A stretch of 64,000 nt of DNA from Lachnospiraceae bacterium oral taxon 500 (GCA_002999035.1 CP027241.1:1925001-1989000), one strand, 5' to 3'; positions 52,236 to 61,971 are shown, counted from the stretch's first letter. Notes: generated from the letters alone by a model not told the origin. Numbers and translations are program-made.

Positions 52236-52970
52236 ATGAAAACAGCGGCTTTTTTTGATATTGACGGAACGCTTTACCGGGAAGGACTGATTACCAGTAT
52301 TTTCAAAAAGTTTATTAAATCCGATATCATTGATCAAAGTGTGTGGTATCAGGAAGTGCGGGACAAATACAATAAATGGGATAAGCGGGTCGGCAATTAC
52401 GACGATTATCTGGTTAAAATGGCGGAGATTTATATCGAAGCCGTGCGCGGCCTGCATAAGAGCCAGGTTGAGTATATTGCTCAAAAGGTGGTTGAGCAAA
52501 AAGGCGATAAAGTTTATATTTACACCCGGGATCAGATTTTATGGCATAAGGCGCAGGGGCACATGGTGATTACCGTATCCGGCTCGCCCTATGAGCTGGT
52601 GCGGGCAATGAGCATCAAGCATGGGTTTGATGCCTGTCGGGGAACCGTTTATGAACTGGATGAAAATGACCGCTATACCGGCCGCTTATTGCCGCTGTGG
52701 GACAGCCGCAGCAAACAAACGGAAATTCAAAAATTAGCCGACGAGTATGAGATTGATTTGGCCGCGTCCTACGCTTACGGTGATACGGCCGGCGATTTTC
52801 TGATGCTTCGGGCGGTTGGCCATCCGGTGGCCATGAATCCGACCAGAGAACTGCTGCAGCAAATTACGCAGGATGAGGCAATGAAGCGGAAAGCCAAAAT
52901 TGTGGTGGAGCGGAAGGATAATATTTATCAGCTGACGCCGGAGATGCTGCAGCCGCAAAAGGACGGCTGA
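52236..52970 (+). CDS. HAD-IB family phosphatase
   Basis: 244-residue HAD hydrolase of subfamily IB (SerB/PSPase-like). Motif I is F-F-D-I-D-G-T-L (Asp8, Asp10). Motif II is T-V-S-G-S-P near 111, the lysine of motif III lies in S-R-S-K-Q-T-E, and motif IV is A-Y-G-D-T-A-G-D. The helical cap (about 15-100) is of the C1 type. AAGGAGG precedes the ATG. Substrate is unknown: phosphoserine, a lipid phosphate or another small monoester. Confidence 0.87.
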   Translation: MKTAAFFDIDGTLYREGLITSIFKKFIKSDIIDQSVWYQEVRDKYNKWDKRVGNYDDYLVKMAEIYIEAVRGLHKSQVEYIAQKVVEQKGDKVYIYTRDQILWHKAQGHMVITVSGSPYELVRAMSIKHGFDACRGTVYELDENDRYTGRLLPLWDSRSKQTEIQKLADEYEIDLAASYAYGDTAGDFLMLRAVGHPVAMNPTRELLQQITQDEAMKRKAKIVVERKDNIYQLTPEMLQPQKDG

Positions 52971-53060
52971 TGAGCAGCGAAAAACCCTGTAAGCCAAACT
53001 CAGGATGAGCGGCTTTCAGCCCAACCGGAGAAGAACAAGTGTCGCCGCAGACGGCAAGAG

Positions 53061-53110
53061 AAAAACGGAGCAAGCGCCAAAGTCTACTTTGCTTTGATGC
53101 TTGCTCCGCC
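53061..53110 (-). terminator. Terminator for the PTS IIA gene
   Basis: On the minus strand CGGAGCAAGC (53108-53099) pairs with GCTTGCTCCG, with an inner CAAAG/CTTTG pairing, and is followed by TTTTT. It may also stop the converging HAD transcript. Confidence 0.8.
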
Positions 53111-53182
53111 TTAGTATATATTAGGATACGGGTGCCAAAAGGATTTGACATCCATGATACCGGCTTGCTTCGGCTGACGCCA

Positions 53183-53656
53183 TTACTTCAGCTTAATCTT
53201 GCAGACCGGTTCGTTAGCGGCAATTTCGCCGTAGGTAACGTCAAAATTATTGATTTTATCGGGATTCATCAGAACGACAATAACATCGGTTTTCTTGCCC
53301 TGTTCCTTGATATAATCAAAGTCAGCTGTGATTAGAGGCTCGCCGGCTTTCATTTTTTGACCGTCGCTGACATGAAGGGTCATGCCGTCGCCTTTTAATT
53401 CAACGGTATCAAGGCCGACATGAATCAGCAGGTCAATTCCGCCGCCGGTATGGAAGACAACCGCATGCTTTGTTTTAAAGGCCTGTGTTACCACACCGTC
53501 AGCCGGTGCATAAATGACGCCGTCTTTGGGCCGGATGGCATAGCCGTCACCCATCATTTTTTGGGAAAAGACTTCGTCTTCTACTTCGGTAATCGGGATA
53601 ACCTTGCCGCTGACGGAGGCATTTAGAGTTTCTGTCTTTTTAAATAAACCAAACAT
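53183..53656 (-). CDS. Glucose-type PTS IIA component, single domain
   Basis: 157-residue soluble phosphocarrier of the Glc/Crr family. The phosphorylated His is H79 in L-L-I-H-V-G-L-D-T-V. H64 lies 15 residues before it, matching the His pair of E. coli IIA-Glc. G-D-G-Y-A-I and P-A-D-G-V-V are standard. As a free-standing protein it can serve one or more IIBC permeases and may have a regulatory role. AAAGGA precedes the ATG. No IIBC gene is adjacent. Confidence 0.94.
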   Translation of the reverse strand: MFGLFKKTETLNASVSGKVIPITEVEDEVFSQKMMGDGYAIRPKDGVIYAPADGVVTQAFKTKHAVVFHTGGGIDLLIHVGLDTVELKGDGMTLHVSDGQKMKAGEPLITADFDYIKEQGKKTDVIVVLMNPDKINNFDVTYGEIAANEPVCKIKLK

Positions 53657-53770
53657 AAGATATCCTTTCTAAATAAAACTGTTTTGCCAAAAATAATAAA
53701 TTCTTTTGTCGCGGGACTGACATGGATTTTTATGATTTTGGCGCTTGTATCATAAAATTATTATAAACAT

Positions 53771-53799
53771 AAAATACCATTTTTGATAGGGAAAGTCAA
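53771..53799 (-). promoter_or_regulatory. Promoter for the PTS IIA gene
   Basis: On the minus strand TTGACT (53799-53794), 17 bases ending TGG, then TATTTT (53776-53771). No clear catabolite-responsive element is seen. Confidence 0.65.
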
Positions 53800-53845
53800 G
53801 AGCTATCCGCGAATGCTTTCCTGATAGAAGCACAAAGGAGAAAAC

Positions 53846-54757
53846 ATGATTGACTTTTTAACGGAACAGGGAGTTTCTGATAAATTGATTGAAGATTTAA
53901 AGGCATTTCGGCGCTTTTATCAAACGGCGGAGGAAGTCAAAGACCGGATCCCTCAGCCATATTATCGCTATCATGGCCGGGAGATTTGGGAAATGGCACT
54001 GGCGGCGCTGCTGGGTGGTGAAAACTTACTTTTATCCGGGATGAAAGCAACCGGTAAAAACGTATTGGCGGAAAATCTGACGGCGGCTTTCGGCCGGCCG
54101 CAGTGGACGGTGTCTTTTCACACCAATACCGATCATGGTGATTTAATCGGCACGGATACTTTTATCGGCGGTGAGGTTCGTTTTCGGCCCGGTAGTGTGT
54201 ATCAATGTGCAGTTTATGGCGGATTTGGCGTACTGGACGAGGTCAATATGGCCAAAAATGAAGCGATTGCCGTGCTTTATCCGGCGCTTGATCATCGGCG
54301 GCAAATTGATGTGCCGGGTTATCATGCGGTTCGGCTGCATGAGGCGGCGCGATTTATCGGCACTATGAATTATGGCTATATCGGTACCAGAGAAATGAAC
54401 GAAGCCTTTGCTTCCCGGTTTATGGTGATTGATGTTCCGCCGCTGGCAGAGGAAAATATCCGGCTTATCTTGCAAGCCGAGTTTCCGGACTTGACGGCAG
54501 AGGGGGCGGCGGTGCTGGCCGGAATTTTTCTGGATTTGCAAAAGAAATCGCTTCATTCCGAAATTTCAACCAAAGCCATTGATTTCCGGGGCCTTTTGGG
54601 TGCAATTCGGGCAATGAAACGGGGCTTGGCACCGCAGATTGCTTTGAAAATGGGAATTGTTGACCGGGTGTTTGATGAGTTTGAAAAAGAACTGGTACAG
54701 GATGTGATTGATTTGCGGCTGCCCAAAAGCAGTGCGGACAGTATGTTTGTATCTTAA
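53846..54757 (+). CDS. MoxR-type AAA+ ATPase
   Basis: 303-residue AAA+ protein. The P-loop is G65-M-K-A-T-G-K71-N, with Asn where Ser/Thr is usual. Walker B is G-V-L-D-E-V-N-M near 130. T-N-T-D-H-G-D-L-I-G-T-D is the MoxR-type insert, and M-N-Y-G-Y-I-G-T-R-E-M-N is sensor 1. Such proteins act with VWA-domain partners as chaperones that activate or insert metal into an enzyme. The VWA gene follows after 30 bases. AAAGGAG precedes the ATG. The client enzyme is not evident. Confidence 0.87.
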   Translation: MIDFLTEQGVSDKLIEDLKAFRRFYQTAEEVKDRIPQPYYRYHGREIWEMALAALLGGENLLLSGMKATGKNVLAENLTAAFGRPQWTVSFHTNTDHGDLIGTDTFIGGEVRFRPGSVYQCAVYGGFGVLDEVNMAKNEAIAVLYPALDHRRQIDVPGYHAVRLHEAARFIGTMNYGYIGTREMNEAFASRFMVIDVPPLAEENIRLILQAEFPDLTAEGAAVLAGIFLDLQKKSLHSEISTKAIDFRGLLGAIRAMKRGLAPQIALKMGIVDRVFDEFEKELVQDVIDLRLPKSSADSMFVS

Positions 54758-54787
54758 AATAGATGTCAGAGAATCAGGAAAAAAATC

Positions 54788-56578
54788 ATGATTGATACAG
54801 AATTAACGAAAGAACAAATAGAAGCATTAAAACTGAGAAGCCAAAATATTTTTTGGACGGTGCAGGGCGATTATTCCCAAAAGCTGCCGGAGGTCTTTTG
54901 GCTGCCGGAAACGGTAAAAGCCAAGCATGACGCGGTTTTATGGGCAGCAGTTTTTTTATATGCCGATCCGGCTTTGATTAGCCGGTTTATTGGATATCTG
55001 GCCGCTAAGCCAAACTTTTATGCGGTTTTTTCCCGAATTCTTTGGATTGCTTTGGAAGAATACTGTATGCCTAAGCTGTATCTGGAAAGGCCGGCGGTCA
55101 GGGAGCTTTTTTTCGGATATTATCGACAGGCGGCGCAGCCGGAAACAGGCATACTGCCCGATGCTGCCCGGATGATTGAGCGGGCCTACGGCGAAGAAAA
55201 ATTAGGCCGGCTGGCGGAGGAGGAGCGCTGGCTCAAGGCTTTGCTGAGAGACATTTTTCAAATAGCGGCATCGGCGCCGGATACGGCCGGACTGTTGGCG
55301 GCATTGGAAGAACTATACGGCCGGTATTTTCGGGAAAAGCATTGGACGGACGCATTGACCGCCGGGGCAGCCGACCGCCGGGCAGTTCAAACCATGCCGA
55401 CCGGCTATCAGCCGGAAGAGAGCTTTTTTCAGAAAAAGCGAATCAGTGCCGGCGCAGACGTTGAGCAGATAAAAATTGTGGATGCTGAGTTTAACCCCAA
55501 CAGCTATCGCGGCAAAGCTTCGGCTGAATATTTGGCGCGGGAACGGGAAAAGAGTGCCGGACTGGCAAATCCGCTGAGGAAAAAGAAACTGACCGACCGG
55601 GAAAAGGTTTGGCAGTTTTTTGGGGAGCTGCTGCTGCCGAAAGCGGAAGTGGAGCAAATCGAGCAGCGAATCAGCACCGGAATCCATCAGCATAAGCGGC
55701 TGTATATCAGCGATGGCAGTTTTGCTACGGTTTTCAGCGAATATCAGCTTCGCTTTTTGCAGGAACAAAGGCGCCTGAATCTGGAATATTTAGAAGCAAA
55801 TTATCACGCCTGCCGCCGCCATATTGAAAATATGCGTCTGTTGTTAGCCAATACTTTGCTGCCGGACAGTCAGGCCGAAAGCTGCCGGGCGGATGCCGGC
55901 CGCTTTCAGGCAGGTCTGGTGTGGCGGGCGGAGCGACTGCATGACAGTGCGGTTTTTAAGCGCCAGATCAGGAATGAAATCGGCAATTTTGCCGTGGAGC
56001 TGCTGCTCGACGGGAGCGGTTCGCAAAGCGAAAGACAGGCGCAGGTGACGTTTCAGGGCTATATTATTGCTGAGGCCCTGAGTTTATGCGGGATTCCCTG
56101 CCGGGTCAGTGCTTACGCTGCTTTTTTGGACTATACGATTTTGCGCCAGTATAAAGACTATGACTCGCCCCGGGAACAAAATAAAAAGATATTTGATTTT
56201 TTCGGAACAGGCATGAACCGGGATGGTTTTGCTCTGCGGGCAGTGGGAGAGAGAATGGCCAAACGGCCGGAAGAAAATAAGATTTTGATTGTTTTAAGTG
56301 ACGGTAAGCCCAATGACGTCCGGGTTTTTAAAAAGGACGCGGAAAATCCCGAGGCCAGTGAATACACCGGCGATATCGCTGTGAAAGACACCGCCGCCGA
56401 AGTCAGAAAGCTCCGTTTTCAGGGCATTTCTGTCCTTGGTGTTTTCACCGGCCTGGAAGTCGACCTTCCCGCCCAGCAAAAAATATACGGCCGGGACTTT
56501 GCCTATATTAAGGATTTAAGTAAGTTTGCAAAAATAGTGGGAACCTATCTAAAGAAAGAACTGCGCAAACGGATATAA
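54788..56578 (+). CDS. VWA-domain protein, partner of the MoxR ATPase (NorD/CoxE-like)
   Basis: 596-residue protein with a helical N-terminal two thirds and a C-terminal von Willebrand A domain from about 400. The metal site D408-G-S410-G-S412 is intact (D-x-S-x-S), and the D-G-K-P-N-D near 505 is the later MIDAS part. No signal or membrane helix. The pairing with a MoxR ATPase resembles NorQ/NorD and other metal-chelatase-like complexes, so a joint chaperone role is likely. Its target in this organism cannot be named. Confidence 0.83.
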   Translation: MIDTELTKEQIEALKLRSQNIFWTVQGDYSQKLPEVFWLPETVKAKHDAVLWAAVFLYADPALISRFIGYLAAKPNFYAVFSRILWIALEEYCMPKLYLERPAVRELFFGYYRQAAQPETGILPDAARMIERAYGEEKLGRLAEEERWLKALLRDIFQIAASAPDTAGLLAALEELYGRYFREKHWTDALTAGAADRRAVQTMPTGYQPEESFFQKKRISAGADVEQIKIVDAEFNPNSYRGKASAEYLAREREKSAGLANPLRKKKLTDREKVWQFFGELLLPKAEVEQIEQRISTGIHQHKRLYISDGSFATVFSEYQLRFLQEQRRLNLEYLEANYHACRRHIENMRLLLANTLLPDSQAESCRADAGRFQAGLVWRAERLHDSAVFKRQIRNEIGNFAVELLLDGSGSQSERQAQVTFQGYIIAEALSLCGIPCRVSAYAAFLDYTILRQYKDYDSPREQNKKIFDFFGTGMNRDGFALRAVGERMAKRPEENKILIVLSDGKPNDVRVFKKDAENPEASEYTGDIAVKDTAAEVRKLRFQGISVLGVFTGLEVDLPAQQKIYGRDFAYIKDLSKFAKIVGTYLKKELRKRI

Positions 56579-56591
56579 AAAACCGGCCCAT

Positions 56592-58556
56592 TTACATTAA
56601 TTCATCTAATTCCTCATAATAGCCGAGCAGCTTTTCCTCCAGCTGCTCCTTTTGCATGGAGATTTCATGCGCCTTTTCATAGTTGGTAAAAACTTCCTCG
56701 CTGGCCAGCAAAAGGTCCAATTCCGTGATGCGCTGCTCCGTTTGGTCAATCATTTCTTCCAGTTTCTTTTGCCGGCTGATCCTCTTTTGACTGCGGGCCT
56801 TTTCTTCTTTTTCCAGCAGCCAGTCTTTTTTGGCGCGGCTTTCCGCTTTTCCGCTGCAGGGTTCTATCCGGTTAGACGGCGCCAAATCCAAGAAGCTGGC
56901 CGGTCGAGCCGGGGTCGTTTCGCCGGAAAAAACCGGATTTTGGCGCTCGCTTTTCTTGGTGATAAAATCATCATAATTTCCCAAATATTCGGTTAAAGTC
57001 AGATTTTCCAGTTCGGCTACCCTGGTGGCAATTCGATTGATAAAATAGCGGTCGTGGGAAATAAATAAAATCGTACCGCTGTAATGAACCAGTGCATTTT
57101 CCAAGACCTCGCGGCTGACTAAGTCAAGATGATTGGTCGGTTCGTCCAGCAGCAGAAAGTTTCCTTCGGCCAGCATCATTTTAGCCAAGGACAAACGCCC
57201 TTTTTCCCCGCCGGAAAGGGAACTGATTTTTTGAAAAACATCATCGCCGGTAAATAAAAAAGCGGCCAGGAGATTCCGGATTTCGGTATTGGTCATTTTG
57301 GGAAACTGATTGGAAATCTCATCAAACAGGCTGTTATTCGGGTTTAAGTTGCTGTGCTCCTGATCGTAATAACTGATTTGCACGTTTTTGCCCAAACGGA
57401 CAGTGCCGCTGTCGGGTGTGAGTTCATTTTGCAGGATACGGAAAAGTGTGGTTTTGCCGCTGCCGTTCTCGCCGACCAGCGCAATCCGGTCGCCTTTAAA
57501 AATCGAATAGTTCAAATCCTGAAACAAAGTCAGTTCGCCGAAGGCTTTGCTGATATGTTCCAGCGCCAGCACATCATGGCCGGATTCCTGTTTGGGCGCA
57601 AATGAGATGTGCATGGCTTCGTTTTCGGTCAGCGGTTTTTCCAAACGTTCTATCTTATTTAAAAGTTTTTCCCGGCTTTCCGCCCGGCGCACGAACTTTT
57701 CCCGGTTGCGCGCCCGCAGGGTATCGATAATGTTCTGCTGGCGGTCGATTTCCTTTTGCTGGTTGAGATAGGCTTTTTCAGCCAGTTCCTGCCGAATTTC
57801 CCGCTGCTCCAAATAATAAGAATAATTGCCTTCATAAAAATCCAATTGGCCGAAAGATAGTTCAAAGACCCGGTTGACAACCTTATCTAAGAAATAACGA
57901 TCGTGACTGATAATAAATAAAGCGCCCTGATACTCCGCTAAAAAGTTTTCCAGCCAGGTGATGGCCTTTAAATCCAAATGGTTGGTTGGCTCGTCCAACA
58001 GCAGCAGATCCGGCTTTTGCAGCAGGAGCTTGGCCAGAGCCAAGCGGGTTTTTTGTCCGCCGGAGAGGGTGGCGACCGGCTGGTTAAACCGGTCTTCCTC
58101 AAACCCTAAGCCCCGCAGGATGCCGTGGACAAAGCTCTTATAGCTGTAACCGCTTAACCGGTCAAAGCGCTGATGCAGTTCGTCATATTCATGAATGATG
58201 CGAAGCTGTGTTTCTTCGTCATTGGCCGGAGCAGCCATCTGTTCATTTAGCCGAGCCAGCTTTTTTTCCAGCGAAACGATTTCCGCATTGGCGGAGTACA
58301 GCTCGTCATACAAAGTTTTAACCGATTCAAACTCGGCGTTTTGCGCCAGATAGCCCAGACGCAGGTCGGCTTTTTGATAAATTTGTCCGGCAGCCGGTGC
58401 CAACTCGCCGGTTAAAATCTTGAACAAAGTGGTTTTTCCGGCACCGTTGTTGCCGATCAGGGCAATTTTTTCATTTTCATTAATATGACAGGATAAATCC
58501 TTTAAAATCCAGTCTTCAATATAAGCAAAGGATAAGTCTTTGACCGACAGCAGCAT
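56592..58556 (-). CDS. ABC-F family ATPase (YdiF/Uup-like)
   Basis: 654-residue soluble protein with two ABC domains and no membrane helices. First domain: Walker A G-N-N-G-A-G-K-T-T near 34 and signature L-S-G-G-Q-K-T-R. Second: G-E-N-G-S-G-K-T-T and L-S-G-G-E-K-G-R. The linker between them (about 240-320) is charged and helical, and both copies of D-E-P-T-N-H-L-D-L are present. The C-terminal 60 residues form a coiled coil. ABC-F proteins act on ribosomes; this type is more likely housekeeping than an antibiotic-resistance factor. Confidence 0.92.
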   Translation of the reverse strand: MLLSVKDLSFAYIEDWILKDLSCHINENEKIALIGNNGAGKTTLFKILTGELAPAAGQIYQKADLRLGYLAQNAEFESVKTLYDELYSANAEIVSLEKKLARLNEQMAAPANDEETQLRIIHEYDELHQRFDRLSGYSYKSFVHGILRGLGFEEDRFNQPVATLSGGQKTRLALAKLLLQKPDLLLLDEPTNHLDLKAITWLENFLAEYQGALFIISHDRYFLDKVVNRVFELSFGQLDFYEGNYSYYLEQREIRQELAEKAYLNQQKEIDRQQNIIDTLRARNREKFVRRAESREKLLNKIERLEKPLTENEAMHISFAPKQESGHDVLALEHISKAFGELTLFQDLNYSIFKGDRIALVGENGSGKTTLFRILQNELTPDSGTVRLGKNVQISYYDQEHSNLNPNNSLFDEISNQFPKMTNTEIRNLLAAFLFTGDDVFQKISSLSGGEKGRLSLAKMMLAEGNFLLLDEPTNHLDLVSREVLENALVHYSGTILFISHDRYFINRIATRVAELENLTLTEYLGNYDDFITKKSERQNPVFSGETTPARPASFLDLAPSNRIEPCSGKAESRAKKDWLLEKEEKARSQKRISRQKKLEEMIDQTEQRITELDLLLASEEVFTNYEKAHEISMQKEQLEEKLLGYYEELDELM

Positions 58557-58764
58557 AATTTATTCCTCATTTCTTTATTTTGGCTGCAATTCAGGCAAGC
58601 CGCTCGCAATCAATGGAAATGCCAGTGAATCTGCTTGCATGAATGGCAGCTCATTTTCTTCGCCTATTTTATCATCAATTTAGCGGAAAGTCAAAACAAC
58701 TGTTATCAATAGGCTCTGTATGGCAGGGTTTTTGTTAAACTTTTTGTAAAAAAAACTAAAAAGA

Positions 58765-58793
58765 TTGACGTTTGGCTGGGCACATGATAGCAT
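58765..58793 (+). promoter_or_regulatory. Promoter for the 58849 lipoprotein gene
   Basis: TTGACG, 17 bases, TAGCAT (58788-58793). The 292-base gap from 58557 otherwise shows no gene. Confidence 0.55.
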
Positions 58794-58848
58794 GAAATCA
58801 TAGACTTTCAGTTCAGATGTTGGTATGTGAGAAAGAAGGTGCTGACGG

Positions 58849-60114
58849 ATGAGGAATATTTTAGTTGTTTTATTATTGATGGTGTTATTGATTGCCGGCT
58901 GTCAGACAAGGGAAAAACCGGTTGATGGTGAGCCGCAGGCAAAAGCACCGGAGCAGATAACCGAGGACAGCGACGCGGCGCAGCAGTCGGAAAAAACAGC
59001 AGCGGAAGGAGCAAAGGAAACCAAGCCGGGGCAGTTGACCGAGGACAGAAGCGCTGAGCAGCAGCCGGGGAAAACAGACGATCAGAAAGTGACCGACACG
59101 AGAAAAACAGAGGGAGCAAAAGAACCGGAAAAAATAGGAGACGGGGAAATGCCGATGTCAGCGCTAAAAATCGCACTTGACTATGTGCCGCTGCCGGACA
59201 TTAATCCGGAAATGGTCAGGGAAAAACATTTAGAAGCAGGGCAGGCGGTAGCAAGTGACGGCCGGGTTTTCCGGGATACGCCGGGATATGGGAAAATACT
59301 GAAATATCAGCAGTCGCCTGAGTTAATCCTAAATGAGCACGGAAATTATATCCTCATGCAGCGGATAGGCGGGCAAGAAGAGGATTGGCTGTTTAAATGT
59401 AATCCGGCCGGTGATGTTATCCTGAAGCAAAGCGCCAGGAGCTTAGGCTGGGATGACCTGGATCAGCTTCAGTATCATCAGGGGATGGGCATTGTGATTA
59501 GCGGCCGGCAGTCGGATGGTCGTAATTTTTTAGCTTGTCTTGATTCGGAAAGTTTAGCGCCGCGCTGGACCTATTCGGTATGGGGAACGGTTGATGCTTT
59601 CTACACGACCGGTAAAGCGGTAGTGGCCGTGCTGGAGAACTCAGCGGAGCAAAAAATCAGAGTAATAAAGCTAAACTTCGAAGGGCAGGAACTTTGGTGC
59701 AGTGAAGTGCCGGGGCGGTGGCCGGAAGTGAGCGTAACGGAATTATCGGACGGCCGGGTGATTGCCATGAGAAACAACAGAGGGGAAAAGGGTGCCGCTG
59801 TGATGGACAGCTATGCTGCAGCGGACGGTGCAAAGACAGCAGAAATAGCGATGGATTATTATGGAGAGCTTACGCCGACGGATGATGGCGGATTTATTCT
59901 GGCAGGCTATCGGCCGATCAAAACTGTGCCGCAGCCAGAGGTGATTTCAGCGATTTGGTTTGACTATGAAACGGTGGCGGCCAAGTATGATAAAGATTTT
60001 AAGTTGGAGTGGCGGAAAACCTATGACAGCTTGAAAGATACCATCGGTCGGGATATTATTATTCCGCAGCCGGGCGGCAGCGTAGTCCTCACATTAAGTG
60101 ATGCGCCGTTTTAA
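58849..60114 (+). CDS. Lipoprotein with repeat-rich linker and beta-propeller-like domain
   Basis: 421-residue surface lipoprotein: lipobox L-I-A-G-C (Cys18), then about 80 residues of low-complexity Glu/Gln/Lys linker in which a unit of about 26 residues is partly duplicated (Q-I-T-E-D..QQ..K-T and Q-L-T-E-D..QQ..K-T). The remaining 300 residues look like repeated beta blades (W-L-F-K-C-N-P-A-G-D-V, then D-G-G-F-I-L-A-G-Y), as in PQQ-like propellers. GAAGG lies before the ATG. No catalytic motif is visible. Function is unknown. Confidence 0.7.
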   Translation: MRNILVVLLLMVLLIAGCQTREKPVDGEPQAKAPEQITEDSDAAQQSEKTAAEGAKETKPGQLTEDRSAEQQPGKTDDQKVTDTRKTEGAKEPEKIGDGEMPMSALKIALDYVPLPDINPEMVREKHLEAGQAVASDGRVFRDTPGYGKILKYQQSPELILNEHGNYILMQRIGGQEEDWLFKCNPAGDVILKQSARSLGWDDLDQLQYHQGMGIVISGRQSDGRNFLACLDSESLAPRWTYSVWGTVDAFYTTGKAVVAVLENSAEQKIRVIKLNFEGQELWCSEVPGRWPEVSVTELSDGRVIAMRNNRGEKGAAVMDSYAAADGAKTAEIAMDYYGELTPTDDGGFILAGYRPIKTVPQPEVISAIWFDYETVAAKYDKDFKLEWRKTYDSLKDTIGRDIIIPQPGGSVVLTLSDAPF

Positions 60115-60208
60115 GTTTCTTAGCTTTCCCAAAAGACATTCTGACAGGCAAGAGAAAGCGGAGTAAGGTTGATATATTTTTGGATAGCAAGTTGGTATGG
60201 AGGACATT

Positions 60209-61918
60209 ATGGAGTTTCAGTTAGTCAGTTCACTGGAAAAAGTATTTTTTAATCAAGCACCGAAAGCAATGGTGCGAAAGTATTTGTCAGGCTTACGCGG
60301 CGAGGTGCTGTCTTTTCAGGTCGCCTGCTTCGGCGAAAAAAGGAGCATTGATATTTTAGACTGTGCGGTCAGTCTTAGGCTGAAAAGCCCTTTGCACAGC
60401 CAGCTTCGCTGCCGGGTAGTGGGCTCGGTACCGTCAGATTATCCGGCGCATCCGGCCGAGGAAAGAGATGATAATTATTTGCGGACGGAGCCGGGGCTGT
60501 TTCCCGATGTGCTGCTGCCATTGACGGTTCGGTTCGGCCGGTGGGAGCAGGAGGAGGACGCGGCACTTTTGCAGCTGCGGATGCCCTTTGGCCAGTGGCG
60601 GACTTTTTGGTTTGATTTAGAACTGCTGCCGGAGCAGCCGGCCGGTCGATATCCGCTGGAGATTTTGGCGGCGGACAAAGACGGTCAGATGCTATGGCAG
60701 ACAGAACTGGAAATAGAAGTGATCGGGGCACAGCTGCCGAAGCAGGAGCTGATTCATACGGAATGGTTTCACGCCGATTGTTTGGCGGATTATTACAGAG
60801 TGCCGGTTTTTTCCGAGGAACATTGGCGGATTATTGAAAACTTTATGCGCACCGCCGGCCGGAGCGGAGTAAATGCGATTTTAACGCCGGTGTTTACTCT
60901 GCCTTTAGATACTATGGTCGGCGGCGAGCGGACAACGCATCAGCTAGTTGATATCACTTGGACGGAAGCGGGCTATGAGTTTGCCTTTGACCGACTGACC
61001 CGCTGGATCGAGTTAGCTTCTGACTGTGGGCTGGAATATATTGAGTTTGCCCATTTATTTACGCAGTGGGGAGCAAAGGCCGCGCCCAAGATTATGGTTT
61101 GGGAAAACGGCGAATTAAAGAAACGTTTCGGCTGGGAAACGGCAGCGACCAGCCCGGAATATACTGCTTTTTTGCGGGCATTTTTGCCGGCGCTGAAAGA
61201 GTATTTGGCAGCGAAGGGGCTGAAAGACAAAGCGATTTTCCATATTTCCGATGAACCGCATAATGATGCCGATAAGGAAAGCTATTTGCGGGCTAAGAAT
61301 ACGGTTAAGGATTTGCTGGCAGACTGCTTTGTAACGGATGCGCTCAGCAGCTACGATATTTACATTCAGGGCGTGATTGAGCATCCGGTGGTAGCCACCA
61401 ACCGGATTGATTACTTTATTGAAAACGGCGCCAAAGACTTATGGGCATATTATTGCTGCTCTCAGAAAGACAAAGTCAGCAATCGCTTTTTTGCCATGCC
61501 CGCAGCGCGCACCCGGATTTTGGGAGTGCAGCTGTATAAGTTTGATATCAAGGGCTTTCTGCATTGGGGCTACAATTTTTATAATTCCCAGTTTTCATTG
61601 GAAAAAATTGATCCGTACCGGGTAACGGACGCAGGCGAGGCTTTTCCGTCGGGCGATACTTTTTTGGTCTATCCGGGTGAAAACGGCGAAGCGGTTGAAT
61701 CGCTGAGGCTGATGGTTTTGGCGCAGGCGTTTTATGATTTTAGGGCTTTGAAGTATTTAGAGAGCCTGACGGATAAAAGCTTTGTACTGGAACTGATAGA
61801 AGGGGAACTGGCGCAGAAAATCAGTTTTGCCGACTATCCGGCGGAAGAAGATTATTTATGGCGGCTGCGGGAGCGGGTCAATCGGGAAATCGGTAAGAGA
61901 ATGGCAGAGGGAAATTGA
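60209..61918 (+). CDS. DUF4091-domain protein, glycoside-hydrolase-like
   Basis: I start at ATG 60209 because GGAGG (60199-60203) overlaps the earlier ATG at 60197 and is well spaced for this one; length 569 residues. The N-terminal 180 residues look beta-rich. A TIM-barrel-like region follows, with H-I-S-D-E-P-H-N-D near 345, the usual place of a catalytic acid in DUF4091 proteins. The C-terminal part contains L-H-W-G-Y-N-F-Y-N, typical of this family. No signal peptide, so it probably acts in the cytoplasm. Substrate unknown. Confidence 0.8.
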   Translation: MEFQLVSSLEKVFFNQAPKAMVRKYLSGLRGEVLSFQVACFGEKRSIDILDCAVSLRLKSPLHSQLRCRVVGSVPSDYPAHPAEERDDNYLRTEPGLFPDVLLPLTVRFGRWEQEEDAALLQLRMPFGQWRTFWFDLELLPEQPAGRYPLEILAADKDGQMLWQTELEIEVIGAQLPKQELIHTEWFHADCLADYYRVPVFSEEHWRIIENFMRTAGRSGVNAILTPVFTLPLDTMVGGERTTHQLVDITWTEAGYEFAFDRLTRWIELASDCGLEYIEFAHLFTQWGAKAAPKIMVWENGELKKRFGWETAATSPEYTAFLRAFLPALKEYLAAKGLKDKAIFHISDEPHNDADKESYLRAKNTVKDLLADCFVTDALSSYDIYIQGVIEHPVVATNRIDYFIENGAKDLWAYYCCSQKDKVSNRFFAMPAARTRILGVQLYKFDIKGFLHWGYNFYNSQFSLEKIDPYRVTDAGEAFPSGDTFLVYPGENGEAVESLRLMVLAQAFYDFRALKYLESLTDKSFVLELIEGELAQKISFADYPAEEDYLWRLRERVNREIGKRMAEGN

Positions 61919-61942
61919 GAAATATCTTTAAAAATATTTTTA

Positions 61943-61971
61943 TAGATATTTCCGGCACAATCGGCTATAAT
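61943..61971 (+). promoter_or_regulatory. Possible promoter for the mevalonate operon
   Basis: TAGATA, 17 bases, TATAAT (61966-61971). The -10 is perfect and the -35 weak. It lies about 195 bases before mvk. Confidence 0.45.

Noticed and set aside
56592-58556. Antibiotic-resistance ABC-F (Vga/Lsa/Msr type)
   Set aside because: Length, linker and coiled-coil tail fit the housekeeping YdiF/Uup-like group better; no resistance context is present.
58808-59176. 122-codon minus-strand frame rich in Pro, Leu and Phe
   Set aside because: It is the antisense of the lipoprotein signal and Glu/Gln-rich linker; the composition follows from that.
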